Assembly (NCBI GenBank): GCA_034359265.1
Contig: CP136898.1
Coordinates: 36,045,501 to 36,109,500, forward strand
DNA: 64,000 nucleotides
Direction of reading: 5' to 3'
From: Canna indica
Lineage: Eukaryota > Streptophyta > Magnoliopsida > Zingiberales > Cannaceae
Positions 11,749 through 22,618 of the stretch are shown one piece after another. The notes beneath the pieces were generated by a model. That model worked only from the letters and a program-made list of their open reading frames with translations. It was not told where the DNA came from and did not search any database. The position numbers and the translations under genes were made by a program. Position 1 is the first letter of the stretch, and the number at the start of each line of letters is the position of its first letter.

Positions 11749-14700
11749 ATGACAAACATCATTAAGAAAATATATGATCATTAAAGCACAAGGATATCAA
11801 CTAAGGGATTTCTTCCCCTATCAACATGCATATCTATATAATTAAACTCCCCCTATCTATATGCATGGATTTCCTATATTTTCCTCCCCTTTATCTATAC
11901 TTTTCTCCCCAATTTTTATATACATTTCTCCCCTTTCATACCATACTCTTCTCCATATTTCTCACCCTTTATACCTATACTCTTCTCCCCCTTTTGACAT
12001 CAATCAAAAAGGGCAAGAAAGGTCAATCTAATAAAAGGGATGAAAGACAAGTATTTTTTCATGAAGTTGAGACTCTAAAGATTTTTCATGAAACATGAAA
12101 ATCTCAACCAAGGGATGGAAAACAAATGATTAATATGAAACAAAATCATACATGATATGTTTAAAGCTCAATTTTTGAATTCAAGATAAATCATGTATGT
12201 TCTCAAAATGAATATTGTTTTTTTTTCATGACATCTTTAAATTTCATTCAAACTTTCAAAATACAAAGATATAGTCATTTAAATCATGTATATCAAGTTT
12301 AAAGTGAACCTAATGTCATTTGATCCAAATATGAACTTAGCATGTTTTCATTTGAAATAAACATGAGAACTATGAAAATGCTAAGTCTCAAGTTTTGCTA
12401 TCTACTCATGTTTTCTCAAACTTAGGCATTTGGACATCTAACATGAGATAATATAAGTCTATGAATCAAGTTTGGGCTTAAGATGAAATTTTTAATTCAC
12501 TTTGTTGACTTAAGTCAACCTATACTTCTAGTTTTTAAAAAATTAAACTTTTAAGTTTATACAAAACCATATTTTCAATGAAAAATTTTGGTACCATTTT
12601 TTTTGATGAATTTTTTTTTGATACCAAATATTGAAAATGGTCATTTGAAATACATGAATGAAGTTTGAACTCAAAAGAATTTTCAAAAACCATTTTTCAT
12701 CCTATATTGTTTTCGATGAAAGAAGTGAATATTTCTAGTTATCATTCAAATTTTTAAAACCATTTCTATGAATGATTTTACTCATGAAATTGTGTGAATG
12801 ATATTAGAAATGGAATCCAAATGGTATTCATGAACTTTCATTTGAAGTTTCCGAAAAATCAAAGTATTGAAAAAAATTGATATTAAATAGATGGTACTTT
12901 TTCATTTTGAAAATCCAATTTCAAAATTCCATTATAAATTAGATTCTTAATGAAACTTTTTGAAATTTTTACACATAAAACTAGATTTTTCAGTGAATGT
13001 GTAGTTTCAAGAATCATCTAAAAATAATTTTTCTATATTTCTCTATAAATAACTGAAATTGGTGATACCAATTGTTGAACAAATGACAATTCCATAATTT
13101 TTCAGTTATCTTTAAAACTTCCTCAATTTTCATTCAAACTTTCATAACACCACATGATAGTCATGTAAAGAGTAGATGTCAAGTTTAAAATAAAAATAAT
13201 GTCCTTAAGTCAAGATACCAACCTAGCATGGTTTCATTCAAAACTAAACTAGTTTTTATGAAACTTGTCAAGTTTCAATCTTAACATTTACTCATGATTT
13301 TTCATATTTAAACCTATGGTTACCTAACATGAGTAAATCTAAACATGTTCCTCAAATATGGATTGAAAATGAGACCTTTAAGTCAACTTGTTGACTTGGG
13401 TCAACTAGGTTCAAAAGAGATAATCATGAATTAACCTCTATTATCATGTTATCCATATCCATATGAATTTTTCATTCTAAATGCATGGAAATATGTCATA
13501 CCTATTCCTAAACATGTTTATGAAGTTTGGACTTAAAATCAAGTGTCCAAGTCAATTTGTTGACTTGGGTCAACTTTTCAAGCTTAAGTTCCCTAAAGTG
13601 AGATACCAATTGTATTTGATCATCTAGACATGAATTTTCAAGTTTTAAATATCTAGACTCATGTGATATATGTATCTAAACATGTTCATTTCATTTTTAA
13701 CTTAAAATGAAGTCTCTAAAGAAGAATTTTAACCTAGTTCAATTTTATAATTATCATGATATCATGAAATGAGCTAAGTTATCAAAATTTTTTCTACTCA
13801 TGAACATTCAACTGTTTATCATGCAACATCACTCATGAGTATAGAGACATCATTAAACATGAAAATTTAATTATTTTTCAAAGATTTTTGCAAAATAAAA
13901 TCCATACCTTATCTTTTAGAAAATTTGCCCAACTTTTTCATTTCCTTTGTCATTTTCTCTTAGATAGCATAGTCTTCAATGTTTGCCACTTTCTTAACTT
14001 GCAAGTAGGCTTCATTAGTATCAAAATGAAATCATATACCGACTTAGCAAGCTAATATACTAAATAGCAAGGGTTTAATGCAATGTTTCATTTAAAAACC
14101 TTAACCTATGCTAGATAGTTAAGATTCATTTTAACATGGATATGATGATTTCAAAATGAATCTAAGGAGATCTTAGGATGTGAACTATTTGAGAAATAAG
14201 ATTTCTACCTATGTTAAACTAGTTTGGACTTACAAGATGGTCTCTAATAATAGATATTTACCTAGAACAAGTTTCATTCAATAAAATTTGTCCAAGTACC
14301 AAAGTTCTACCTACTCATGAGAATTCAAGGATTTTAACATGTAATTCTAATCATGAGTATAGAGACATACTTTAATCTTAAGCATTGAGGTATAACACTA
14401 AGATTTTTAATTTACCAACGATAATTTGCCAAACTAATCTTTTTCTTCCTAATTAGCCTTCCTAAAAACTTATAACTTGCAAGCAAGCTACACTAATATT
14501 TTTGGAGAATATATAGCTACTTAGCAAGCTAACTCATCCAAAAAGCAAAGAGAAGCATCAAGTATCATTATCAAATATTTCACTTTGTTAAATGGTTTGA
14601 AATCCATTTTGAATAAAGTCAAGTGATACCAAAGCGAATTTTTAAGAGATCACACGAATAACAAATGAAAAATTGATCTCCAACCCTTCCCATTGGTTGA

Positions 14701-14975
14701 AAACCGAAAGACCACGATGCGCCTACGATTTAGAACCGCAAGGTCGCTTAGGCCCATTACAGGCCACCTAGGTCTCCGAGGAGACCGGGAAATCAAAAAT
14801 CAAAAACATTTTTGAAATATATTAAGAGCGGGGAAAATCAATCAATTTTAAGCATGTATCAAAACTCCAACTTAGATAAAGCAAAGGGATATAGGAGATG
14901 ATAACGGAATGGTTTTGATGCCAACTTTACCTAAGGCATCAAGGTAGCTTGAAGTTGCAACCAAGGAGGGATTCA
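11749..14975 (-). other. Non-coding internal region of gag-only copy A
   Basis: 3.2 kb of AT-rich sequence where pol would lie in a complete copia element. No pol motif is readable on either strand. It has repeated phrases and palindromes around TTGAC (for example GTTGACTTAAGTCAAC at 12504-12519 and GTTGACTTGGGTCAAC at 13390-13405 and 13559-13574). The segment 14686-14800 is conserved in copies B and C. Confidence 0.75.
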
Positions 14976-16426
14976 TCATTCAAGTCTATGGTCAACTCCA
15001 ATACACCACTTCTCATTCATCCTTGTGTGGTAGCTCCCCCTACAAAAGAAGATTGAAATCTTTGGTACCCAAATAGCTTTGGGTCCTTGGGGGTGAGTTG
15101 GCCTAGGAATCCAAAGTGTCTTAGCAACACTTGGATTTCTTTTAAATGCACAATCAAAAATAGCATGGCCAAAAATACCACAACAAAAACAATGTCCATT
15201 GAATTTCTTTTTATTTATGCTATGGATATTAGATCTATCATTTGAATGCTTGACATGTGAGACATGATGAGTATGAGAATTCTTAAATGAAACATTCTTA
15301 TTTTGAACATGAGGTTTAAATGTGGAATGCCTAACATGAAAATGATTATGAACATTGGCATTCTTTATATAGGTATTTTTTATTCTAGTGTTCTTAGTAG
15401 ATGAAGTATTTTTGAATTCATTTACTTTCTTATTCAATAAGATAACCTCACATTTCAAATCATTCATTGATATTTGAATAGCATGCAATTGAATTTTTAG
15501 CATGCTATTTTCATTCTTTAAATTTTCATTTTTATGTTTCAACTCATTAACTTCTAGAGTTAATGTATCATGGCAAGGATCAATCATGCTAGTTTTTAAT
15601 TTTTCATTTTCACTCTTCAACTCATGCACATGATTGAGCTTCAAGTTTTTTTTCTTCAATTTTTTGTTCTCTTTATTCTTTTTCACAAGCAAGGCATACA
15701 TTTTTTGATATTCCTCAACTAGTTCCTCATATGGCATGTCAAATGAACTAGAGGAGCTATGACTATCATTATCAATTAAATTTTTATCATAACAAGAGGT
15801 GGAGGGATTTACCTCATTTTTTAATCCCATGAGGCACAATTGAGAAGTAGCTCTATTGTCATGATGAGAGAATGCTTCGAGGGACTCAGAGGACGATGTA
15901 GAAGCATTTGACCTCTTCCTTGCTTTGTTTTTCAATAATGGGCAATTCTTCTTGATATGCCCCTTCTCCTTGCACAAATGGCAAATCACCTTCCTTTTCC
16001 GATTTCTTGTGCTCTTATGACTAGAGACACTATGGGCTTCAAAAACCATGTTAGTATTGGGTGGATGACAATTTTCATCACTCCCTTCATCAAATGTATT
16101 AAGCTCTTTGGTTTTTGCATATTATAGAGCATATTTAAGGTAGCCCAAATATCGAAAGCGGAAGTGCAATGTATGATATTTTCAAAAATCTTATCATCCA
16201 AAGAACAAAATATACAATTTGTACCTTTAGCATTTAATTCAAACATATCAATTTGTTCTTGGGTCCATGCATTTATATTTTCCTTAGGTTCAACATATCG
16301 GATTTTTACCATCTTAAAAATACCTAAACCTTGGGTCTTTAGAATGGTGTACATCCTAGATTTCCATAGACCAAAGTTCGAGGCATCGAACCTAGGAGGT
16401 GCGGAAACAATCGACTCTAGAGCCAT
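14976..16426 (-). pseudogene. gag: gag of gag-only copy A (one frameshift, otherwise long and open)
   Basis: The start at 16426 (MALESIVSAPPRFDASNFGLW) is like the N-terminus of Ty1/copia gag (UBN2/DUF4219 type). The first frame ends at 15986, and the downstream frame 16049-14976 is open for 357 codons, so one indel lies near 16050-16100. Domains: N-terminal gag core (about residues 1-120); zinc knuckle CHLCKEKGHIKKNC; Ser-rich linker; coiled coil from MPYEELVEEYQKMY to LNKKVNEF; His-rich linker (HTHHVSHVKHSN); and a second intact CX2CX4HX4C knuckle CFCCGIFGHAIFDC. After GPKAIWVPK, text found just before protease in copia elements, it stops where protease should begin. Confidence 0.85.
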
Positions 16427-16473
16427 TTCAAGATCGAGACAAGGTGTAGAAGAGATGGTGAAATCTCAAGCTA

Positions 16474-16493
16474 CGAACCCGCTCTAATACCAA
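16474..16493 (-). other. Primer-binding site of gag-only copy A
   Basis: On the minus strand TTGGTATTAGAGCGGGTTCG follows the LTR end. It is initiator tRNA-Met-like with one change from TGGTATCAGAGC. Confidence 0.75.
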
Positions 16494-16494
16494 T

Positions 16495-17997
16495 TGTTGG
16501 CGAAATGGCAACACTAGAGGGGGGGTGAATAGTATGTTTACTAATTCGATTAGTCTAAATTCACTTTTAATCGTTTACTTAGATTGGTTTAGGCAATTTG
16601 CAATTTGATGATTTTATATGTGAAAGCAATAAATGATTTAGCAATACAAGAAAATAAGAAATCAATGCAAACACAAGATTTATAGTGGTTCGGCCCCAAT
16701 GCCTACTCCACTACCTAAGCACCCCGCTTAGAATTTCCAAACTAGTTTTACTAGATTAATTTACGTTTCCCTTACACACGAGGACTTTTCACCGAAGAGA
16801 CGCACTCTCGACCTAAGGCACTTCCACACCCGGAAGTCACCGCCTTCTTATCGAGAGTCCTCTTCCACCTCAACTCTAAGGGACAACTAAACTAATCATA
16901 GTAACCACTACGTTTATACAAGTGACTTTACTCCTTTTCACTAAGGATACCACTTCCACACAACATACCTAACACAAGGTCTTCATGCACATAAATTTAA
17001 AATTAGTTCAAATAACAGATAAAATTACAATTGAAAAGAGCTTAAAATGAAACCAAGATTTCGTGCTCTTTTCCAAGCCTTGGAGCCTTCAACTCTTTAG
17101 GAGGTAGAACTTGAATCAATTCCCGAGTTGAGGTAGCAGAGCTTGTACGCTTGAAGAAAATGTCGTAGAGAGAGAAGCAGCGCAAGCTTTTAGGAAGACT
17201 TTAAATCTTCCTCTTAGAATGCTCAATGAAGGCTGTGGAAGTCAAGAAAAGTTGTTAAAAGAATCTTATGAGGGTATATTTATACCCTGTTGAAGAAACG
17301 ACTGTTCAATGGATATAAAACTATCCGTTACAGGCCGCCGATCGAATGGTCGGTCGATCGGTCCTTCGACCGCTGCAATTCTCCCTGTGGTCAGTCGACC
17401 AACGGGTCGACCGCACAGACGCAAATTTCTTGATCCGTCATCTGGTTGACCCGTCGGTCGACCGTTGCGATCTCACGTCTTCAGCAAACGCATGTCGGTT
17501 GACTGACTGGTCGACTGCTAGGCTTACTACCTATTTTAGGCCTTTGTCGATCGACCGAAGTAGCCACTGCCTATTTTAGGCAGTGTTCGATCGACTGATA
17601 AGGCTACTGCCTGATACCTTACCCTATTCGATCGACCGTCCGGTCGATCGAACTTAGGTTGAGTTTATTTTTTAGTCGATTTCTTCCGCGCTTTATCTAT
17701 GGGTTCTGGCTTTCAACGAGCATCATCTTGGAGAGCTTTCATGTGATCTTTGAGCCCGGTCCAATGCGACTTTGGTGCACTCATTGAACTTCGAGAAACT
17801 TCCGCGATGAACCCGAGCGCGATGATCAATGTCCTTTCGATTTCCAATTTCTTCCGATATTTTTGATCGAGGACATCAGATGCTAATTAATATGGAACCT
17901 GAAATATATTCTCAATGAAATCATTAGTCCCATGTTTGTTATCATCAAAACTATCAAAACCGAGATTAAGGCTAAGGTTGAAAACCTAAAACCAACA
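16495..17997 (-). repeat. 5' LTR of gag-only copy A
   Basis: About 1503 bp, bounded on the plus strand by TGTTGGCGAAATGG and AAAACCAACA. It is homologous to 10215-11730 throughout, including the GGTCGACC-rich segment (about 17336-17650). Confidence 0.9.
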
Positions 17998-18002
17998 GCA
18001 GG

Positions 18003-18538
18003 GAGCCCAGTGATTTTCAAAAATTGACCTAATATCGAGGTACCATCAGCTAACAATTCGGGATCAAGATATTCAAAAAACCACTTTCGAACAAGTTATA
18101 GTCATTATGAGTTCTTGGTCATGTCCTTTGGACTAACCAATGCACCAACAACCTTTATGGACCTTATGAACCTGGTATTCAAGGAGTTCTTATACAGGTT
18201 TGTTATAGTATTTATTGATGATATTCTGATCTATTCCAAGAGCGAGGTTGATCACAAGGATCATCTAAGGGTAGTCTTAGAAACCCATAGGCAGCACTAG
18301 CTTTTTGCAAAATTCTCAAAGTGCGAGTTTTGGCTAACCAGTGTGGGCTTCTTGGGGCATGTAGTGTCCAGAGAGGGGGTGAAAGTGGACCCCCGTAAAG
18401 ATCGAGACAGTTCAAAACTGGGAGAGACCGACCAATGTCACCGAGATCCATAGTTTATTGGGGTTGGTCGGCTACTACAGAAAATTTGTGCAGAATTTCT
18501 ATAAGATTGCCGCCCCGCTCACACGCTTGACTCAGAAG
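18003..18538 (+). pseudogene. pol: Tekay-like copy A reverse transcriptase, second part
   Basis: Continues the RT cut at 10214: AQWFSKIDL, then [21 protein letters not shown], and the catalytic box [11 protein letters not shown] (YVDD-type, here FIDD). [12 protein letters not shown] and [17 protein letters not shown] follow. A stop at about 18298 and a frameshift near 18400 break the frame. The text LLGLVGYYRKFVQNF at about 18456 leads into the connection to RNase H. Confidence 0.88.
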
Positions 18539-18539
18539 A

Positions 18540-19055
18540 ATGAATTTCATTTGGGATGACAAATGCGATGAGAGCTTTCAGAAGCTCAAGGACCGCTTGA
18601 CAACCACCCTAATGTTAGCATTACCTTCAGGGTCGGGAGGATTCACGATATATTGTGATGCTTCTCAAGTTGGGCTAGGGTGTGTATTGATGCAACATGG
18701 CCGAGTAATTGCGTACACATCTAGGCAGCTGAAGAACCACGAGAAGAATTATCCAACTCATGATCTGGAGCTGGCGGCTATAGTTTCTGCTCTTAAGTTG
18801 TGGTGCCATTATTTGTACGGTGAGGCTTGTGAGATCTACACTGACCACAAAAGCCTCCAATACTTGCTCACCCAGAAGGACTTGAACCTAGGGCAGCGCA
18901 GATGGCTTGAGCTACTAAAGGATTATGATTGCACAATCCTATACCATCCTGGGAAAGCAAATGTGGTGGCAGATGCTTTGAGCAGGAAGTCCATGGCCAG
19001 TCTGGCATATATGACAGTTAGGAGAAGACCGCTGGCACGAGAGCTTGCTGCTTGA
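18540..19055 (+). pseudogene. pol: Tekay-like copy A RNase H
   Basis: Open for 171 codons. Motifs: [18 protein letters not shown] (first catalytic Asp), [19 protein letters not shown] (catalytic Glu in LE), [11 protein letters not shown] (catalytic Asp) and [15 protein letters not shown] (final Asp). It would remove RNA from RNA:DNA hybrids during reverse transcription. It ends with a stop at about 19053, where the link to integrase is frameshifted. Confidence 0.9.
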
Positions 19056-19181
19056 TTGGATAGCGGAGCAGTTCTGTCAGTGTTTGATTTCGGAGCTTTG
19101 GTGGTGCATATGCGGGTGTAGTCTACGATGGTGGATATGTTGCGGGCAGCTTAGGCAGAGGATGCTTTTTGCTCACTAACC

Positions 19182-20150
19182 ATGGACCTGGTCAGGAGAG
19201 GTGACGCTGATGACAAGTACAGAGTGAATTTCGAGGGTGCCCTGAGATTAAAGGACAGGATTGTGGTGCCCGACATGGCGGAGGTCCGTAGACAGGTGCT
19301 GGAGATGGCGCACCATTCCACATACATCATGCACCCGGGGGTCATAAAGATGTACCGGGATTTGAGGCAGCATTACTGGTGGAAAGGAATGAAAAGAGAG
19401 CTAGCAGAGTTCGTGTCCAAGTGTTTGGTTTGCCAGTAGGTAAAAGCTGAGCACTTGAGGCCTGCAGGGTTATTGCAGAATCTGGAGGTGCCAGAGTGGA
19501 AATGGGAGAAAATGACTATGGATTTTGTTACAAGCTTACTGAGGTCAGGGAAGGGGAATGATTCCTTTTTGGTACGGGTGGACCGGTTAACCAAGTTGGC
19601 ACATTTTATTCCACTGAAGACTACCTTCACTGCTGAGCAGTATGCACGACTATTTTTGGACCGCATTGTTGCATATCATGAGATCCCAGTAATGATTATA
19701 TTTGATCGGGGTACTCAGTTCATCGCTCGATTCTGGCAGTCTTTCTAGGAGGCTTTGGGCACGCGGGTTCAGTTTAGCACCGCTTTCCACCCTCAGATAG
19801 ATGGGCAGTCCAAGAGGACCATTCAAACACTGGAGGATATGCTGAGGGCCTACGTTCTGGACTTGGAGGGCGGCTGGGAGAGACATTTACCCATGGTTGA
19901 GTTCGCCTATAATAATAGCTACTAGAGTAGTATCGGTATGGCACCGTTTGAGGCCTTGTACGGGCGCAGATGTAGGTCTCCTGTAGGGTGGTTTGAGGCT
20001 AGCGAATCCCAAATGTTAGGTCTGGATTTGGTTCTTGAGGCAGTTGAGAAGGTGAAGCTGATTAAGAACGGCTTTTGGCAACGCACAATCATCAGAAAAT
20101 GTATGTAGATGGTAAAGCTCGAGACTTGGAATTTCAGGAAAGGGATTTGG
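19182..20150 (+). pseudogene. pol: Tekay-like copy A integrase
   Basis: The HHCC zinc-binding domain reads MAHHSTYIMHPGVIKMYRDL ... CLVCQ. The catalytic core has KMTMDFVTSL (first Asp), IIFDRGTQFIARFW (second Asp) and, after a stop at 19747, a region with [11 protein letters not shown] (Glu). Further stops lie at 19438 and 19922. FAYNNSY and MAPFEALYGRRC-like text follows at about 19900-19980. Integrase would insert the DNA copy; this one is broken by at least three stops. Confidence 0.88.
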
Positions 20151-20238
20151 TTTTCCTAAAAGTGTCTCCTATGAAGGGGTTGTTCATTTTGGGAAAAGAA
20201 GGAAACTAAGCCCCAAATTTTTCAAGCCTTTCCCTATC

Positions 20239-20595
20239 TTGCGGCGTAGAGGTGCGGTTGCTTATGAGCTGGCCTTACCACCTATCATGGACAAGATTCA
20301 TCCCGTCTTCCATGTGTCCATGTTAAAGCGGTACGTTCGAGATGAGTCTCATGTTCTAGATGCTATTGCAGTCGAGATTGATCCGACAATTTCATATGAA
20401 GAAAAGCCCATTGAGATTCTAGACAAGCAGATAAGGAAGCTAAGTTCTCGAGATGTCCCCCTAGTAAAGGTCCACTGGGAGCATCATTCTGGTTAGGAGG
20501 CTACTTGGGAGGTTGAGCGCGACATGAAGGAAAAATATCCCCATCCTTTTGATGTCGTGGTGAGTTCCTTCCTCTTACCTAAATTTCGAGGATGA
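20239..20595 (+). pseudogene. pol: Tekay-like copy A C-terminal chromodomain-like region
   Basis: Readable text: MDKIHPVFHVSMLKRYV, then YEEKPIEILDKQIRKL and VKVHWEHHSG, a stop, then EATWEVERDMKEKYPHPF. The HPVFHVS link followed by a W-x-x-H/R...EATWE module is the usual end of chromovirus integrase, where the chromodomain directs insertion to marked chromatin. One in-frame stop at about 20494. Confidence 0.82.
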
Positions 20596-20600
20596 ATTTT

Positions 20601-20617
20601 TCTTAAGGGGGGAAGGT
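20601..20617 (+). other. Polypurine tract of Tekay-like copy A
   Basis: AAGGGGGGAAGGT directly precedes the 3' LTR start TGTTATAACC at 20618. Confidence 0.75.
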
Positions 20618-21127
20618 TGTTATAACCATAAAAATTAATCAAAGCCATTTTAATTTTTGCAGTGACAAACCGCGGATCTTAAATAAGCGCAAAGTTCCAG
20701 GATGAAATTGGGTAAGCTCTATCGTAAAATATTTCTTAGCAAATTTATGAATATTATTTCTGAATTTTATCATGTCATTAGAGAAGTAGACCTCGAGTCG
20801 AGTCCAACAGTTCGATCGGAACTCGAATCGGAATTAAGATGGATTTTTAGTGGGTCTAGTAAGTCGGGTGGTAAAAGAGGGGCAAAAGGGTAAATTAGGG
20901 TTTAAAATGAACCCCAATCTATTTAAGTGGGTTGTGCAACTGGGGGGAGCCACACAGCACTCGACATTGGCAAGAGGGGCAGCAGCGTCGGGGGTTGGAG
21001 TTGTCGAATTCGTCGGAGACGAGAGTCGCGAAACTTCAATAGCATCCTCCCCTTTCCTTTCCTTGCAAAAATAGTGAGTAATTTAGACCTTTTTCCTCTT
21101 GTCCATTAACCCAACAACCGCCTCATC
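20618..21127 (+). repeat. 3' LTR of Tekay-like copy A, truncated
   Basis: Starts TGTTATAACC. A donor-like GTGAGT lies at 21074, 456 bp in. From 21091 it matches window base 1 onward, then stops matching at about 21127 where gag-only copy B sequence begins. About 2.1 kb of LTR is missing. Confidence 0.85.
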
Positions 21128-22551
21128 ATTGCTCGGGATTCTTCGGGAAGTTAGAGTTTAGGGTGTTTAGCATGTGTTGTAAATCCTCATGATGATGCAA
21201 AGAAACCCAAAAACCAAACCCGAACCCCAAAACACGAAAACTTGGAAAATTAGAAAAGGTCCTGAAATTCACTAAGCCCAGGGAGCTCCTTGAAGAGCTA
21301 TATAACCTAGATATTTTCTTGGCACCAAAAGTCTTGGTAATTGTTCCTTAGGTAAAAACTAGTAAACAACATTTTTTTAAGGATCTTTTGGAAGCCTTTA
21401 ACCTATGCATATTTGACCTGGAAATTATAAAATTTCCCTTTTTGGAAATTTGTATTAGACCCCAAAACTTAGATTTTGATTCTTAAGGATTTTAATTTTT
21501 TAAGATATTTTTATTGAATCCAAATTGGGGGTAATCCTTATATAACATTTATGTTTTAAAGTTAATTAACTTAAAGCTAAGAAATGTTATATAAGAGAAC
21601 TTAGCAAAGACAGAACTCAAAAATGAACAAACGATCAAAAAAATCACCAAATTGGGGTGATTTTCCAGTTTCGATCGACTGAATGGTGCCCAAAAGTGGC
21701 AGAATGCATTCGGTCACTTAGCGGTCGCTCGGTCGGTTGACCGACGATCGACCGACAAACGATCGAACGACGAAAATAGCTATTTTTCTAGCCATTGAGT
21801 TGGCTGTTTGATGCCAACTCTTCATGGTCTATAAATACAAGACCATGAGAGCCTTCCATGATCCAAGATTCCATTGAGCTATTTCTTGATCATTCTCAAA
21901 GATTTTCTTGATCCGTCCCTTTGATAACCCTACTTTCCATAATACATCCTTGATCTTGCCTTCAAGCTTTGAACGATTCATCATTGAGGCATCAAGAGGA
22001 ACTAGGACTCGTGTTTGGAGCTAAGTATAAGTTGTATTATTTATTTCATTGTATTTTCAATTGTGTAAACCTAGATTGCTAGGTTTGATTGTGTTGGTGG
22101 TTATCATGGTGTTAAGGCTTAAATCCACAATTGTAAACTTAGTTTACTAGGATTAGTTGAGTTGTCCTTTAGGTTGAGGTGGGAGAGTGCTCTCAGTATG
22201 AAGGCAGGATACTTCCGGGTGTGGAAGTGCCTTCGGTTTCAGAGTGGAGACTTTCCGATGTAAAGTTCTCTTTGTTAAGGGAAACGATATAATCTAGTAA
22301 AGCTAGTTTGGAAATCCTAAGCGGGGTGCTTGGGTAGTGGAGTAGGCATTGGGGCTGAACCACTATAAATAATTGCGTTAGCATTGTTTACCTTGTGTTT
22401 CTTATTGCTTATCATTTATATCTTGCTTCCGCTTAATACTCGATTTGTGAATTGTCTAAGTAATTAAGTAAACGATTAAAATCGGAATTAGACAAAAAGA
22501 TTTGGATAGCACATTATTCACCCCTCCTCTAGTTTGGCAATTTCACCAACA
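21128..22551 (+). repeat. 5' LTR of gag-only copy B (start missing)
   Basis: Collinear with 55727-57209. Includes a short GGTCGACC/CGATCG-like palindrome cluster (about 21670-21770), a TATA-like TATAAATACAAG at 21830-21841, and the end TTTCACCAACA at 22541-22551. Confidence 0.85.
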
Positions 22552-22552
22552 T

Positions 22553-22567
22553 TTGGTATCAGAGCGG
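22553..22567 (+). other. Primer-binding site of gag-only copy B
   Basis: TTGGTATCAGAGCGG, a full match to the plant initiator tRNA-Met complement core TGGTATCAGAGC. Confidence 0.82.
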
Positions 22568-22618
22568 GTCGTAGTTTGAGATTTCACCATCTCTTCTAGA
22601 ATTTGTCTCAATCTTAAA

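Larger units (their letters stand above)
10215..17997 (-). mobile_element. Gag-only LTR retroelement (TR-GAG type), copy A
   Basis: A complete element on the minus strand: LTRs at both ends (TGTTGG...CCAACA), PBS, one gag gene, a long AT-rich non-coding internal region and a polypurine tract. Target duplication is GCAAG (10210-10214) and GCAGG (17998-18002), one mismatch. No protease, integrase, RT or RNase H text is found inside, so it must rely on another element's pol. This layout matches published TR-GAG non-autonomous elements. Gag resembles Ty1/copia gag. The left and right LTRs are clearly similar with scattered differences, so the insertion is not very recent. Confidence 0.9.
1..21127 (+). 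mobile_element. Ty3/gypsy retrotransposon, Tekay/Del chromovirus-like, copy A (decayed, with nested insertions)
   Basis: The element reads 5' LTR, primer-binding site, gag, protease, RT, RNase H, integrase, chromodomain-like tail, polypurine tract, 3' LTR, all on the plus strand. This is the Ty3/gypsy order, and the long LTRs with a C-terminal chromodomain-like region point to Tekay/Del chromoviruses. Window base 1 aligns with base 21091 in the 3' LTR, so the first ~473 bp of the 5' LTR lie outside the window and the full LTR was about 2.6 kb. CACTA-1 (3687-9366) and gag-only element A (10215-17997) sit inside the coding region. The 3' LTR is truncated at about 21127. All coding domains have stops or frameshifts, so the copy is not autonomous. 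Confidence 0.9.
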
